In this document: positions 35,625 through 48,044 of the stretch, piece after piece | Layout of the letters: each line of letters starts with the position of its first letter | Numbering within the stretch: the stretch's first letter is position 1 | Assembly (NCBI GenBank): GCA_947072565.1 | Contig: CAMTIM010000022.1 | Location: 186,001 to 250,000 of the forward strand | Source: an uncultured Peptostreptococcaceae bacterium | Lineage (GTDB): Bacteria > Bacillota > Clostridia > Peptostreptococcales > Peptostreptococcaceae | Direction of reading: 5' to 3' | DNA: 64,000 bases | Translations under genes and position numbers: made by a program | Notes under the pieces: generated by a model | Told to the model about the DNA's origin: nothing | Databases searched by the model: none | The model's input: the letters and a program-made list of their open reading frames with translations, nothing else

Positions 35625-37972
35625 TATTTTTCACCATTCCTTAATAGTGCATGTTCTAACACTTGATCCATATGTTCAACAAGCACAAATTCCATTTTTT
35701 CTTTTATGTTTTGTGGTATTTCATCTAAATCTACTTCACATTCTTTTGGAAGTAGTATTTTATTTATTCCTATTCTATGTGCTGCTAATAATTTTTCCTT
35801 AACTCCACCTACTGCTAATACTCTACCTCTAAGAGTTATTTCTCCCGTCATAGCTATATCATTTGCTACAGGTATATTTGTTAAAGCTGATATAACAGCT
35901 AAAGCCATAGTTATACCTGCTGATGGCCCATCTTTTGGAACTGCACCTTCTGGTATATGAATATGGATATCTTTATTTTTGTAAAACTCAGGATCTATAT
36001 CAAATCTGTCAGCTATTGATCTTATATAAGATATAGCAGTTTGAGCAGATTCTTTCATTACATCTCCTAATTTACCAGTTAAAACAATTTGACCTTTTCC
36101 TTTTAAAACATTTACCTCTACAGTTAATGTTTCTCCTCCAACAGATGTCCATGCTAGTCCAGTTACTATTCCAACTTCAGGCTTAGTTCCAGCTGGTTGA
36201 TGTTTATATCTATTTTTACCTAGATATTCATCTAAGTCTGTTTTAGTTATAACAAGTTCCTCTAAAGAAGGATTTTCTACATACTTCTTAGCAACTTTTC
36301 TACATATTTTAGCTAATTTTCTTTCTAAGTTTCTTACTCCAGCTTCTCTAGTATAAGAATCTATTACATCTCTTATAGTGTCATCATCCATTTTTATAAA
36401 TTCTTCTTTTAATGCATGATCTTTCATTTGCTTTGGAAGTAAGTATTTTTTAGCTATGTTTAATTTTTCTTCTTCTATATATCCTGATACTTCTATTATT
36501 TCCATTCTATCTAGTAACGGTCTTGGTATACTACTTAAGCTATTTGCAGTAGTAACAAATAATATCTTAGATAAATCAAAAGGCATTTCTAAGTAGTGAT
36601 CTACAAAGTCCTTGTTTTGTTCAGGGTCTAGAACCTCTAACATTGCTGAAGATGGGTCTCCCTTATAGTCTGCTGACATCTTATCTATTTCATCTAATAA
36701 AAATACTGGATTTTTAGTTTTAGCTTCTTTTATTCCATTTACAATTCTTCCTGGAAGAGCTCCTACATAAGTTCTTCTGTGTCCTCTTATCTCAGCTTCA
36801 TCTCTAACTCCACCTAAAGATATTCTTACAAATTTTCTACCTAAAGAATTTGCTATTGATTTAGCTATTGATGTTTTACCAACACCTGGAGGCCCTACTA
36901 AACATATAATTGGTCCTTTTAAAGACTTAGATAATGTTCTTATTGCTAAATACTCTAGTATTCTTTCTTTAACTTTTTCTAATCCATAGTGTTCATCATC
37001 TAATATCTCTTTAGCTTTAACTAAATCTAACTTGTCCCTTGTTTCATTGTTCCAAGGCATAGAAAATACTGTGTCTAAATACGATCTACTAACTCCTAAA
37101 TCAGGAGACATAGGAGATACTCTAGAGAATTTTTCTATTTCCTTAGATATTTTTTCTTTAGTCTCTTTTGGTGCTTTTATCTTTTTAAGCTTTGCTCTAT
37201 ACTCATCAGCTTCAGAATTTATATCTTCTTCTTCACCTAATTCTTTTTGTATAGCTTTTAATTGTTCTCTAAGGTAGTATTCTTTTTGAACTTTATTCAT
37301 TTGTTTTTTTACTCTTAGAGTTATTTTTTTCTCGATTTTTAATATATCTATTTCTTCTAAAAGAATTGTGTATATAAGTTCTAATCTCTTTTTAATATCA
37401 AATTCTTCTAATATATTTTGTTTTTGGTCTGGTTTTAGATATATGTTAGATGCTATAGTGTCTATAAAACGATCCACATTCTCTATTTCTGCTAAAGATA
37501 CAAGTATTTCTGGCGAAACTCTATTGCCTATGTTTATGTATTCTTCAAATGCATCAAATACGTTTCTTACAAAAGCTTCAACTTCTTTATCTTCATCTTG
37601 ATTTTCCTCATCAAAAACTATCTCATCTACTACTGCTTGGAAATATCCATCCTCTAATTTTATATCCTTAGCTCTACCTCTTGAAACTCCTTCTACTAAT
37701 ACACGTACTGTTTCTCCTGGTAATTTTATCATCTGCTTAACTTTACAGATTGTCCCAACGTGATAAAAATCCTCTTCTGTGGGTTCATCAACTTCTGCCG
37801 CTTTTTGAGAAGTTAAAAATACTAATTCATCCGCTAGCATTGCTTCATCTAAAGCTTTAAGTGAAACTTCTCTGCCTACATCAAAATTTAATATCATATA
37901 TGGGAATATCGCTAATCCTCTTAGGGGAATTAACGGTAATTCATGTTCTATCTTAGTATAATTTTTGTCCAC
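35624..37972 (-). CDS. lon: ATP-dependent protease Lon
   Basis: This cytoplasmic AAA+ protease degrades damaged and regulatory proteins. The 782-residue protein has the LonN domain (1-200), a coiled region, the AAA+ module (Walker [10 protein letters not shown], Walker [10 protein letters not shown]), and a C-terminal protease domain with the serine in PKDGPSAGI and a downstream lysine. The start is uncertain: AAGGAG is 8 nt from GTG at 37972 but only 2 nt from ATG at 37978, so GTG is preferred. No CIRCE operator was found upstream. It is coupled to engB. Confidence 0.95.
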   Translation of the reverse strand: MDKNYTKIEHELPLIPLRGLAIFPYMILNFDVGREVSLKALDEAMLADELVFLTSQKAAEVDEPTEEDFYHVGTICKVKQMIKLPGETVRVLVEGVSRGRAKDIKLEDGYFQAVVDEIVFDEENQDEDKEVEAFVRNVFDAFEEYINIGNRVSPEILVSLAEIENVDRFIDTIASNIYLKPDQKQNILEEFDIKKRLELIYTILLEEIDILKIEKKITLRVKKQMNKVQKEYYLREQLKAIQKELGEEEDINSEADEYRAKLKKIKAPKETKEKISKEIEKFSRVSPMSPDLGVSRSYLDTVFSMPWNNETRDKLDLVKAKEILDDEHYGLEKVKERILEYLAIRTLSKSLKGPIICLVGPPGVGKTSIAKSIANSLGRKFVRISLGGVRDEAEIRGHRRTYVGALPGRIVNGIKEAKTKNPVFLLDEIDKMSADYKGDPSSAMLEVLDPEQNKDFVDHYLEMPFDLSKILFVTTANSLSSIPRPLLDRMEIIEVSGYIEEEKLNIAKKYLLPKQMKDHALKEEFIKMDDDTIRDVIDSYTREAGVRNLERKLAKICRKVAKKYVENPSLEELVITKTDLDEYLGKNRYKHQPAGTKPEVGIVTGLAWTSVGGETLTVEVNVLKGKGQIVLTGKLGDVMKESAQTAISYIRSIADRFDIDPEFYKNKDIHIHIPEGAVPKDGPSAGITMALAVISALTNIPVANDIAMTGEITLRGRVLAVGGVKEKLLAAHRIGINKILLPKECEVDLDEIPQNIKEKMEFVLVEHMDQVLEHALLRNGEK

Positions 37973-38241
37973 TAACATCACTCCTTAAAGCGCTAGATTT
38001 TACTGCTTTATTTATTATATATTTAAGAAACTTAATTTTCAACATTAATCCAAACTTATGCTTCATTTTACTCTTATTTTATTACATATCCAGAGTTATA
38101 TTCATTTTTTAATTTTATCTAATTATAATTTCCGTTTATATGACTGAGTAACGCCACCATTTGAAGCTTTAGAATAAGATATGTTTATTATGATATAATA
38201 GACATATACTTATATATTTTTAGAAGTTGGGAGGTTTTTTA

Positions 38242-38754
38242 ATGTTAAATTTATTTTTAACTTTCGTAAAGATTGGCACCTTTACATTTGGTGGTGGTTA
38301 CGCAATGGTTCCTCTAATAGAAAACGAACTTGTTCATAAACAAGAACTTTTAACCTCAGAAGAGTTTATAGATTATTTATCTATAGCCCAAAGCTTTCCC
38401 GGTGTTTTAGCTGTTAACATATCTGTTTTATTAGGATATCGCCTTTATAAAATCCCCGGAGTTATAGTTTGCACCTTAGGCTCTATTTTTTCAGCATTTG
38501 TAATTGTTTTAGCATTATCGTATTTATACTTTAACAACGGATCTTCGCAATTGCTAAGTGCATTTTTCAAGGGAGTTAGTCCCGTTGTAATTGCTCTATT
38601 ATTCTATTCTTTCATTAGCATGCTCAACAAACTTCCTAAATCGAAACAAAATATCCTATTATTAATTATATCATTTGTGTCAATTGGACTATTTAAAATA
38701 AATCCTATTTACTTAATAATAGCAGGAGGTGTATATAGCCTATGTCAAAAGTAA
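38242..38754 (+). CDS. Chromate transporter, N-terminal half protein
   Basis: This 170-residue membrane protein is one half of a split CHR-family (ChrA-like) transporter. It has the motif FGGGYAMVPLIE near the start and about five membrane segments. Paired half-size CHR proteins act together; in anaerobes the real substrate may be an anion other than chromate. GGGAGG lies 7 nt upstream of the ATG. It is one of the few plus-strand genes here, and its 3' end overlaps the second half by 13 nt. Confidence 0.9.
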   Translation: MLNLFLTFVKIGTFTFGGGYAMVPLIENELVHKQELLTSEEFIDYLSIAQSFPGVLAVNISVLLGYRLYKIPGVIVCTLGSIFSAFVIVLALSYLYFNNGSSQLLSAFFKGVSPVVIALLFYSFISMLNKLPKSKQNILLLIISFVSIGLFKINPIYLIIAGGVYSLCQK

Positions 38755-39266
38755 CACTACTTTTTCTTATCTTTTTAAAGATAGGCGCCTTTAGTTTCGG
38801 AGGTGGCTATGCTATGCTTCCATTTATTCAACAAGAATTTATAACTAAATATGGATTCATATCAAACCAAGAATTTTTAGATTTATTAGCACTCTCTCAA
38901 TCTACTCCTGGACCAGTAGCTATCAATTGTGCTACATTTGTTGGTTTCAAAGTTGCCGGCGTATTAGGTTCTATATCTGCTTCAATCGGTGTTATAGTTT
39001 TTTCAGTAATAGGACTTACTCTAGTATCAAAATTATTCGATAAATTTAAAGATAATGCTAAAATAGAAAATCTGCTTAAGGTCCTTAGACCTATAACGCT
39101 TGGATTTATATTATCGGCTGCATTTTCATCAACTTTAGACATATCGTGGAATTTGTATGAAATATTAGCTTTCGTGTCTGCTTTTTATCTATTATATACA
39201 AAAAAAGTAGGCTCTATTTCTATAATTTTTATTTACGGTATTTTCGGTTTAATATTTTTACGTTAG
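38742..39266 (+). CDS. Chromate transporter, C-terminal half protein
   Basis: The 174-residue partner of the previous gene repeats the family motif as FSFGGGYAMLPFIQ and has about five membrane segments (for example GSISASIGVIVFSVIGLTLV). The STPGPVAINCATFVG loop is typical of CHR proteins. It begins inside the end of the first half-gene, so translation is coupled and a heterodimer is expected. AGGAGG is rather far (12 nt) from the ATG. A terminator shared with clpX follows. Confidence 0.9.
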   Translation: MSKVTLLFLIFLKIGAFSFGGGYAMLPFIQQEFITKYGFISNQEFLDLLALSQSTPGPVAINCATFVGFKVAGVLGSISASIGVIVFSVIGLTLVSKLFDKFKDNAKIENLLKVLRPITLGFILSAAFSSTLDISWNLYEILAFVSAFYLLYTKKVGSISIIFIYGIFGLIFLR

Positions 39267-39284
39267 TTAAATAATACAATTAAA

Positions 39285-39307
39285 AAAGGAGCTGCAAAAG
39301 CTCCTTT
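39285..39307. terminator. Bidirectional terminator between the chromate transporter and clpX
   Basis: AAAGGAGCT/AGCTCCTTT with a 5-nt loop, with A-run before and T-rich sequence after, suits both convergent units. Confidence 0.8.
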
Positions 39308-39313
39308 CTTTTA

Positions 39314-40561
39314 TTATGCACTTTCTTCTTGATCTTTAAGTACTATAACTGGTTGTGCCCCTTCATCAACAGCTTCTTTTGTTACTATAACTTTTTTAAC
39401 GTCATCTCTAGATGGAACTTCAAACATACTTTCCATCATCGTATTTTCAACTATACTTCTAAGTCCTCTTGCTCCTGTGTTTCTCTCTATAGCTTTTTTA
39501 GCTATAGCACGAAGAGCATCTTCTTCGAATTCTAGTGTAACATCATCTAGTTCTAGTAATTTCTTGTACTGTTTAACTAGAGCATTTTTAGGTTCTTTTA
39601 ATATTCTCATTAGAGCATCTTCATCTAATAATTCTAAAGTTGCTACAACTGGAATTCTTCCTATGAATTCTGGTATTATACCAAATTTCAGTAAATCCTC
39701 TGGAAGAACTCGAGCGTATACTTTACCTAAATTCATTTCTTTTTTACTTTCTATTTTTCCACCAAATCCAAGTGTTTTTTCTGTACCACGTCTTTGGATT
39801 ATTTTCTCTATTCCATCGAAAGCTCCTCCTAATATAAATAATATATTAGTAGTATCAATCTTTAAGAATTCTTGGTGAGGATGTTTTCTTCCACCTTGTG
39901 GTGGAACATTAGCAGTTGTTCCTTCTAATATTTTTAGAAGCGCTTGCTGAACACCTTCTCCACTAACATCTCTTGTTATAGATGGATTTTCTGATTTTCT
40001 AGCAATCTTATCTATCTCATCTATATATATTATACCTCTCTCGGCTTTTTCTATATCAAAATCAGCAGCTTGAATAAGTTTTAAAAGAATGTTTTCTACG
40101 TCTTCTCCAACATATCCTGCCTCTGTTAGTGATGTAGCATCTGCCATTGCAAAAGGAACATTAAGAGTTTTAGCTAAAGTTTGAGCTAATAAAGTTTTAC
40201 CTGAACCTGTTGGTCCTAGTAAAAGTATATTACTCTTTTGAATTTCTATATCTTTAGTAGTAACTTTTTTGTTATATATTCTTTTGTAGTGATTATATAC
40301 AGCAACTGATAAAGTTTTCTTAGCTTTTTCCTGTCCTATTACATAATCATTCAAGATATCCATCATTTCCTTTGGTTTTGGTAATGATGTAGTATCCTCT
40401 TCAATAGTTTCATCTACTTCTTCTTGGATTATTTCATCACAAAGTTCAACACATTCATCGCATATATATACATTTGGTCCTGCAATTAATCGTCTAACTT
40501 GTTCTTGGTTTTTACCGCAGAATGAACATTTTAACTGTCTTTTTTCTTCGTATTTTGACAT
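39314..40561 (-). CDS. clpX: ClpX ATPase subunit
   Basis: This AAA+ unfoldase feeds proteins to ClpP. The 415-residue protein has the N-terminal zinc domain (CSFCGK and YICDEC), Walker [12 protein letters not shown], Walker [10 protein letters not shown], and the ClpP-docking loop expected near residue 265 ([13 protein letters not shown] region). The ATG at 40561 has GAGGTG 6 nt upstream. clpP lies 19 nt before it, forming the usual tig-clpP-clpX order. Confidence 0.97.
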   Translation of the reverse strand: MSKYEEKRQLKCSFCGKNQEQVRRLIAGPNVYICDECVELCDEIIQEEVDETIEEDTTSLPKPKEMMDILNDYVIGQEKAKKTLSVAVYNHYKRIYNKKVTTKDIEIQKSNILLLGPTGSGKTLLAQTLAKTLNVPFAMADATSLTEAGYVGEDVENILLKLIQAADFDIEKAERGIIYIDEIDKIARKSENPSITRDVSGEGVQQALLKILEGTTANVPPQGGRKHPHQEFLKIDTTNILFILGGAFDGIEKIIQRRGTEKTLGFGGKIESKKEMNLGKVYARVLPEDLLKFGIIPEFIGRIPVVATLELLDEDALMRILKEPKNALVKQYKKLLELDDVTLEFEEDALRAIAKKAIERNTGARGLRSIVENTMMESMFEVPSRDDVKKVIVTKEAVDEGAQPVIVLKDQEESA

Positions 40562-40580
40562 ATTAAGCACCTCTTCCTAT

Positions 40581-41165
40581 CTACGGTCTTTTTGCAATTA
40601 CTTCATCGATTAAGCCATATGCTTTAGCTTCACTTGCATCCATAAAGTTATCACGTTCAGTGTCCATTTGAATTTTTTCTAATGGTTGACCAGTTCTCTC
40701 TGATAATATCTTATTTAAAGTTTCCTTCATTTTTATTATTCGTTTAGCATGTATTTCTATATCTGTTGCTTGACCTTTAGTTCCACCTAATGGTTGATGT
40801 ATCATTATCTCACTGTTTGGTAAAGCAAATCTCTTTCCTTTTTCTCCTGCTGATAATAAAAATGCTCCCATAGATGCAGCCATTCCTATACATATAGTAC
40901 ATACATCTGGCTTTATATATTGCATTGTATCATAAATAGCCATTCCAGCCGTTATGCTTCCACCAGGTGAATTTATATATAAGTGTATATCCTTATCTGG
41001 ATCGTCAGCTTCTAAAAATAATAACTGAGCAACTATAAGTCCAGATGTGACGTCATTTACTTCATCTCCTAGAAATATTATTCTATCTTTTAATAATCTA
41101 GAATATATATCGTACGATCTTTCTCCTCTTCCTGTTTGTTCAACTACTACAGGTACTAATGCCAT
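40581..41165 (-). CDS. clpP: ClpP protease subunit
   Basis: This is the 194-residue serine protease subunit that forms the tetradecameric ClpXP chamber. The catalytic triad is visible as S98 in [10 protein letters not shown]123 in [10 protein letters not shown] and D172 in [16 protein letters not shown] precedes the ATG. A hairpin without a T-run lies in the 73-nt gap from tig, so at least part of the transcript may continue from tig through clpP to clpX. Confidence 0.97.
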   Translation of the reverse strand: MALVPVVVEQTGRGERSYDIYSRLLKDRIIFLGDEVNDVTSGLIVAQLLFLEADDPDKDIHLYINSPGGSITAGMAIYDTMQYIKPDVCTICIGMAASMGAFLLSAGEKGKRFALPNSEIMIHQPLGGTKGQATDIEIHAKRIIKMKETLNKILSERTGQPLEKIQMDTERDNFMDASEAKAYGLIDEVIAKRP

Positions 41166-41208
41166 GGATCATACCCCCTCTATATCTTCTATTTTTTATA
41201 TATAATTT

Positions 41209-41232
41209 ACAGTAGCCTAAATAGGCTACTGT
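41209..41232 (-). other. Hairpin without U-tract between tig and clpP
   Basis: ACAGTAGCCTA/TAGGCTACTGT is a perfect 11-bp stem with a tiny loop. Neither strand has a T-run after it, so it is more likely an RNA-stability or processing element than a terminator. Confidence 0.5.
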
Positions 41233-41238
41233 AAAAAA

Positions 41239-42525
41239 TTAAGCTATTATTGCGTTTTCAACTAATAAGTCTATAGTTTTTCTTATTTTTATTTGATTTT
41301 TTATGTCTTCTATATCACTTTCTCTTAAAGAAGCTTTTAATTTTTCTACTTCCATATTGTACATAGATGACATTTTTTCTAATTCAGCACTGAAATCTTC
41401 ATCACTAGAATCTATTTTTTCTGCATCAGCTATAGCTTCTAATACTAAAGAAGATTTTACTAATTTAGCTGCATCAGCTTTTCTTTCTTCTCTTAATTCA
41501 GCTATATCTCTTCCTGTCATTTCTAATAATTGTTGTAAGTTTAATCCTTGATATTGTAATTGGTAGTTAAGTTCCATTAACATGTTGTCTATTTGTTGTT
41601 GTATCATAGACTCTGGAGCTTCTACTTCTGTATTAGCAGCAACTTTTTCAACTATCGTGTTTCTCATTTGAGCTTCTGAAGAATTTTTAGCTTCTTCTTC
41701 TAACTTAGCTCTAACATCAGCTCTTAACTCTGCTAATGTATCAAATTCACTTGCATCTTTAGCAAATTCATCATCTAATTCTGGTAATTCTTTTACCTTT
41801 ACATCATTTACTTTTACATTAAATACTACTGGCTTTCCAGCTAAGTTTTCTGCATGGTATTCAGCTGGGAAAGTAACGTTAACTTCTACTTCTTCTCCTG
41901 CTTTTTTACCTATTAATTGCTCTTCAAATCCTGGTATGAAAGTGTTTGATCCTATAACTAAGTTATGGTTCTCACCTTTTCCACCTTCAAAAGCAACTCC
42001 GCTTTCAAATCCTTCAAAGTCTATTACAGCTGTGTTTCCATTTTCTATTGCTTTATCTTCAACACTTACTAATCTAGCATTTTTGTTTAACATTTCATCT
42101 AAACTTACTTCTACTTCTGTTTCAGTTACATTATTGTCAATTTTAGCTATTTCTATACCTTTGTAAGCTCCTAATTCGAATTCTGGTTTAACTTCAACGT
42201 TAACAACCATAACTAATCCGTTATCTTGGCTTATTTCTTCAACATCTAAATCTGGTCTATCTATTGGATCTATGTTTAATTCCTTTATAGCATTTGGATA
42301 AACTTCTGGGAATAATATTTCTATAGCATCGTTATAGAATATTCCTTTTCCGTATTGAGTTTCTATAACAACCTTAGGTGCTTTACCTTTTCTAAATCCT
42401 GGTATGTTGTATTTACCCTTGTTCTTGTTGTATGATTTTGTTACTGCTGCTTCAAATTTATTATTATCTACAGTTATTTTTAAAGTAACTTTGTTGCCTT
42501 CTTTTTTAATTAATTCTGCTTTCAT
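41239..42525 (-). CDS. tig: Trigger factor
   Basis: This is the ribosome-bound chaperone and peptidyl-prolyl isomerase. The 428-residue protein has the ribosome-binding domain (1-145) with the signature GFRKGKAPK, a central FKBP-type isomerase domain (about 150-245; TAVIDFEGFESGVAFEGG), and a long helical C-terminal chaperone domain. AGGAGG precedes the ATG. It heads the tig-clpP-clpX cluster. Confidence 0.97.
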   Translation of the reverse strand: MKAELIKKEGNKVTLKITVDNNKFEAAVTKSYNKNKGKYNIPGFRKGKAPKVVIETQYGKGIFYNDAIEILFPEVYPNAIKELNIDPIDRPDLDVEEISQDNGLVMVVNVEVKPEFELGAYKGIEIAKIDNNVTETEVEVSLDEMLNKNARLVSVEDKAIENGNTAVIDFEGFESGVAFEGGKGENHNLVIGSNTFIPGFEEQLIGKKAGEEVEVNVTFPAEYHAENLAGKPVVFNVKVNDVKVKELPELDDEFAKDASEFDTLAELRADVRAKLEEEAKNSSEAQMRNTIVEKVAANTEVEAPESMIQQQIDNMLMELNYQLQYQGLNLQQLLEMTGRDIAELREERKADAAKLVKSSLVLEAIADAEKIDSSDEDFSAELEKMSSMYNMEVEKLKASLRESDIEDIKNQIKIRKTIDLLVENAIIA

Positions 42526-42680
42526 TAATTTAATCCTCCTATATCGTTATGTATAATTTGTATGTGGAATCAATATCCATCGTACTCTAGTTCAACTCTT
42601 TAATTATAGCACATAAGTTTTTTTATTTACAAGTATTCCCTTGATTTATAAAGCTTAGCTTTACTTCTTATTAGCATATA

Positions 42681-43151
42681 TTAAATTTTGATTTCTTGCG
42701 TTTGTACTTTTCCATTTTCTATATCTAATATAACAAAACTTCTATATGATACTTCTCTTGGAAGTGATACACTTCCAGGATTTAAATATAGTATTTCATC
42801 TCTTTGTATACATAAAGGAATATGAGTATGACCAAATACAACTAAGTCTGCATTTATAGACTTTGCTTTAGATTCTAGCATATCTATTCCATATTTAACA
42901 CAATATTTATCTCCATGACATAAAAATATAGTTTTATCTTCTACTTCAAAGACTAATTCTTCTTCTACATTTTCAAAATCACAGTTCCCTCTTACCGCCA
43001 TAACAGGTACATTTGTCAAAGTGTATATATACTTTGAATCAAGAAAATTATCCCCTGCATGAATTATTAAATCGCATTCTTTTAAATATGGTATAGTTTT
43101 ATCAATAAACTTTTTCATTCTATGAGTGTCGCTTACTACACCTATTTTCAT
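42681..43151 (-). CDS. YfcE/MJ0936-type metallophosphodiesterase
   Basis: The 156-residue enzyme has the five metallophosphoesterase motifs: SDTHRM, HAGDNF, RGNCD, CHGDKY and FGHTH, which bind two metal ions. Relatives cleave phosphodiesters in vitro; the cellular substrate is unknown. Its ATG overlaps the stop of the rph-rdgB fusion by one base, so the two are translationally coupled. That link to nucleotide clean-up is suggestive only. Confidence 0.92.
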   Translation of the reverse strand: MKIGVVSDTHRMKKFIDKTIPYLKECDLIIHAGDNFLDSKYIYTLTNVPVMAVRGNCDFENVEEELVFEVEDKTIFLCHGDKYCVKYGIDMLESKAKSINADLVVFGHTHIPLCIQRDEILYLNPGSVSLPREVSYRSFVILDIENGKVQTQEIKI

Positions 43152-44500
43152 TATCTCACTACCCTTTTATTAAACTCGCTTTTCATTAATTTTAGTGAAT
43201 TAGATCTGTGGCTTATACTATTTTTTATAGTAGCTGGCATTTCTGCAAAAGTCTTATTATATCCATTAACTATAAATAATGAATCATATCCAAATCCATT
43301 TTTACCTTTTTCCTCAAATCCTATAGTTCCTTCACAAGTTCCTCTAACTACAAATTCTTTTCCATCAGGGAACACTACAGCTATAGCTGAAACAAATCTT
43401 GCAGTTCTTTGACTTGCAGGAATGTTCACTAAAGACTTAATTAACTTTTGTCTATTTTCTTCATCAGTAGCATTTTCTCCTGCAAATCTAGCAGAATAAA
43501 CACCTGGTTTTTTTCCTATAGCATCAACTTCTAACCCTGAATCATCTGATATTGCTATCATTTTAGTCATTTTTGCTATTGTTCTAGCTTTTATTAAAGC
43601 ATTATGCTCAAATGTTTTTCCATCTTCAACTATTTCTATTCCACCTAAATCTACATCTTTTAATGAGTATATATTATAATCAAAGTCTTCTAATATTGCC
43701 CCAATTTCTTCTAATTTATGAGCATTATTAGTAGCTATAACTACTTCATCACCATATTCCATTCCTAATATTTCATCTGCTATTTCACCTAGAGCTGCTC
43801 TTTGAGCCTTTATTAATTCTTTATTCCCCTTTTCTCCAAGTTCTAACAATGCATTTAAATCAGTTCTTGAGAATGGACGTTCTTCACCAGTTCCTTGAAC
43901 CTCAACAAATTCACCTTTGTCTGTCATTATTATATTCATATCAACCTGTGCATTAGAATCTTCTTCATAACATAAATCTAGAACATGTTCTTGATTAACT
44001 ATTCCTACACTTATAGCTGATACAAAGTTTCTTACAGGTATTTCTTTTATTGACTTAGATTTATGTAATTTATTTAAAGCATCTACAACTGCTACAAATG
44101 CACCTGTTATAGAAGCTGTTCTAGTACCGCCGTCTGCTTGGATTACATCACAATCTATCCAAATAGTTCTTTCACCTAATTTTTTTAAATCTATTACAGA
44201 TCTTATTGATCTTCCTATTAATCTTTGAATTTCTTGAGTTCTTCCATCAACTTTACCTCTTGATGATTCTCTTATTTTTCTTTGGTGAGTAGATCTTGGA
44301 AGCATTGAATATTCTGCATTTATCCACCCAGTTCCACTGTGTCTTAAAAATGGAGGTACTTTATCTTCTACTGATGCCGTACATATAACTTTTGTTTCTC
44401 CCATTTCTATTAGTACAGACCCTTCTGCATATCTTGTATAATCTCTTGTTATTTTTATATCTCTTATTTGGTCATTTTTTCTATCATCAATTCTAGCCAT
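43151..44500 (-). CDS. rph: RNase PH fused to RdgB/HAM1 nucleotide pyrophosphatase
   Basis: One 449-residue chain joins two enzymes usually encoded separately. Residues 1-245 are RNase PH, a phosphorolytic 3' exonuclease for tRNA ends ([29 protein letters not shown]). Residues 251-449 are an XTP/dITP pyrophosphatase that removes deaminated purine nucleotides ([35 protein letters not shown]). The fusion is known from some clostridia. GAGAGG precedes the ATG. It is followed at once by the yfcE-type gene. Confidence 0.95.
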   Translation of the reverse strand: MARIDDRKNDQIRDIKITRDYTRYAEGSVLIEMGETKVICTASVEDKVPPFLRHSGTGWINAEYSMLPRSTHQRKIRESSRGKVDGRTQEIQRLIGRSIRSVIDLKKLGERTIWIDCDVIQADGGTRTASITGAFVAVVDALNKLHKSKSIKEIPVRNFVSAISVGIVNQEHVLDLCYEEDSNAQVDMNIIMTDKGEFVEVQGTGEERPFSRTDLNALLELGEKGNKELIKAQRAALGEIADEILGMEYGDEVVIATNNAHKLEEIGAILEDFDYNIYSLKDVDLGGIEIVEDGKTFEHNALIKARTIAKMTKMIAISDDSGLEVDAIGKKPGVYSARFAGENATDEENRQKLIKSLVNIPASQRTARFVSAIAVVFPDGKEFVVRGTCEGTIGFEEKGKNGFGYDSLFIVNGYNKTFAEMPATIKNSISHRSNSLKLMKSEFNKRVVR

Positions 44501-44695
44501 TTTTTATACCTCTCTTGAGTCTTTTTGTTTTGAGATTTTCATTCGTTCAAATTTCTTTATATATTAATAATATTAACATATATTTGAAGTAATTTTCTAC
44601 TATTAACACTATCTTTATCTTTTGTAATATCACCAATTTTATATCAAATATATCATATTAATCCAAATATCATCATATTATTATGTTTATTCTTT

Positions 44696-46750
<2,055 letters not shown>

Positions 46751-46839
46751 TTAGTATTGCCTTTTTATGACTTTAATATATTTAAGTATATCATTTTAAT
46801 ATTATTATTGTTAAAATTTTTGCATTATAATCTAAACCT

Positions 46840-46867
46840 AAAAATGTCACGATATCGTGACATTTTT
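46840..46867 (-). terminator. Terminator of the 2-hydroxyacid dehydrogenase gene
   Basis: AAAAATGTCACGAT/ATCGTGACATTTTT is a 28-nt perfect palindrome with T-rich sequence on both sides, just past the stop at 46881. Confidence 0.8.
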
Positions 46868-46880
46868 TTAATCTATACTT

Positions 46881-47816
46881 CTAATATCCTTTATAAATAT
46901 CCATAATATTGTTTATTGGCTCTTTATTTATATATTTTCTAAGGTTATTAAAAATCATATCAAAATTTCTGTCGTTGTTTTTGTCACTTACCCAAGAGTT
47001 ATGAGGTGTTACAGTAACATTGTCAAAACTCCATAGTTTATTGTCTTCACTTAGTGGCTCATTTTGGAAAACATCCAATGCTACACCTCTAAATTTACTT
47101 ATACAACTTATTAAATCTTCTTCATTTAAAATGTTTCCTCTACCAACATTTATAAAAACTGATTTATCTTTCATAATATTAAATTTATCTTTATTTATTA
47201 TGCCAATAGTCTCTTTGGTTGCAGGTATTGTACATATAACTACATCACATTCTTTAAATACAGTATCCATTTGTAGTGTAGAAAAACATTTATCAAAATA
47301 TTCTCTATCGCTACCATTTGTATTTACACCCCATATTTCTACATCAAAAGCTTTTAATCTTTTAGCTCCTTGTGTAGCTATAGTTCCAGTTCCAATAAAA
47401 CCTATTTTTTTACCAGTCATTTCACTTATTTCAAAATTCATCTTCCATTTTTTGTCCTGTTGTTGCTCATAAAATTTTTTGCTATTTTTATATATTTGTA
47501 AAATATACATTACTATCCATTCACTAATAGGAACACTATATCCACCTTTATTGTTAGCTATTAATATGTCTCTTTCTAATAGTTTTTCTTTTGGTATTTG
47601 GTCTACTCCTACACTAGTTGTTTGAATGTACTTTAGCTTACCCATTTTAGAGATGTCTAACGTATTGAAAGGATTATATGTTACTAATATGTCTGCATCG
47701 TCTGTATCAGCGTTATTTGATACTTTATTTTCATGATAATAAGTAACTTCGTAACCTAAATCCCTTATTTTTTGAAATTTATCTTCCCCATAATTCATAG
47801 TAAACAAAACTTTCAT
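46881..47816 (-). CDS. D-isomer-specific 2-hydroxyacid dehydrogenase
   Basis: The 311-residue NAD(P)-dependent enzyme has the Rossmann motif GFIGTGTIATQGAKRL, the substrate arginine region NVGRGNILNEEDL, and the catalytic histidine in VTPHNSWVS. It belongs to the lactate/phosphoglycerate dehydrogenase superfamily; the substrate cannot be told from sequence. GGGGGT precedes the ATG. It is monocistronic between two hairpins. Confidence 0.9.
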   Translation of the reverse strand: MKVLFTMNYGEDKFQKIRDLGYEVTYYHENKVSNNADTDDADILVTYNPFNTLDISKMGKLKYIQTTSVGVDQIPKEKLLERDILIANNKGGYSVPISEWIVMYILQIYKNSKKFYEQQQDKKWKMNFEISEMTGKKIGFIGTGTIATQGAKRLKAFDVEIWGVNTNGSDREYFDKCFSTLQMDTVFKECDVVICTIPATKETIGIINKDKFNIMKDKSVFINVGRGNILNEEDLISCISKFRGVALDVFQNEPLSEDNKLWSFDNVTVTPHNSWVSDKNNDRNFDMIFNNLRKYINKEPINNIMDIYKGY

Positions 47817-47873
47817 ATTTTACCCCCATTGTATTTAGTATTTATATAATAAGTATAATGTAGGCAACTTAAA

Positions 47874-47898
47874 AAGTCCTTCAAAATTTGAAGGACTT
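47874..47898 (-). terminator. Terminator downstream of rlmD
   Basis: AAGTCCTTCAAA/TTTGAAGGACTT followed by TTTT on the minus strand; it lies about 150 nt past the rlmD stop. Confidence 0.75.
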
Positions 47899-47909
47899 AA
47901 TCTATTTTA

Positions 47910-47968
47910 AAATAAATGTATAAGAGACTATGATGTTGAAAACAATGAGGTGTGTTATACATTTATTT
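47910..47968. repeat. 14-bp inverted repeat with 31-nt spacer
   Basis: AAATAAATGTATAA (47910-47923) and its exact complement (47955-47968) flank a 31-nt segment, between the rlmD stop and its terminator. It could form a long RNA stem; no mobile-element features are seen. Confidence 0.6.
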
Positions 47969-48044
47969 AATAATATTGTAACCATTTTTAAGTTCTTTAT
48001 TTATAATATGGTTATATTTATATAGTAATATATGCCATTTAATT

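Noticed and set aside
37973..38241. Possible CIRCE or CtsR operator before lon
   Set aside because: No TTAGCACTC/GAGTGCTAA repeat or clear heptad repeat is present.
47930..48028. Short plus-strand frame starting MMLKTMRC in the rlmD 3' region
   Set aside because: It has no ribosome site, crosses the inverted repeat, and its hydrophobic composition follows from AT-rich DNA.
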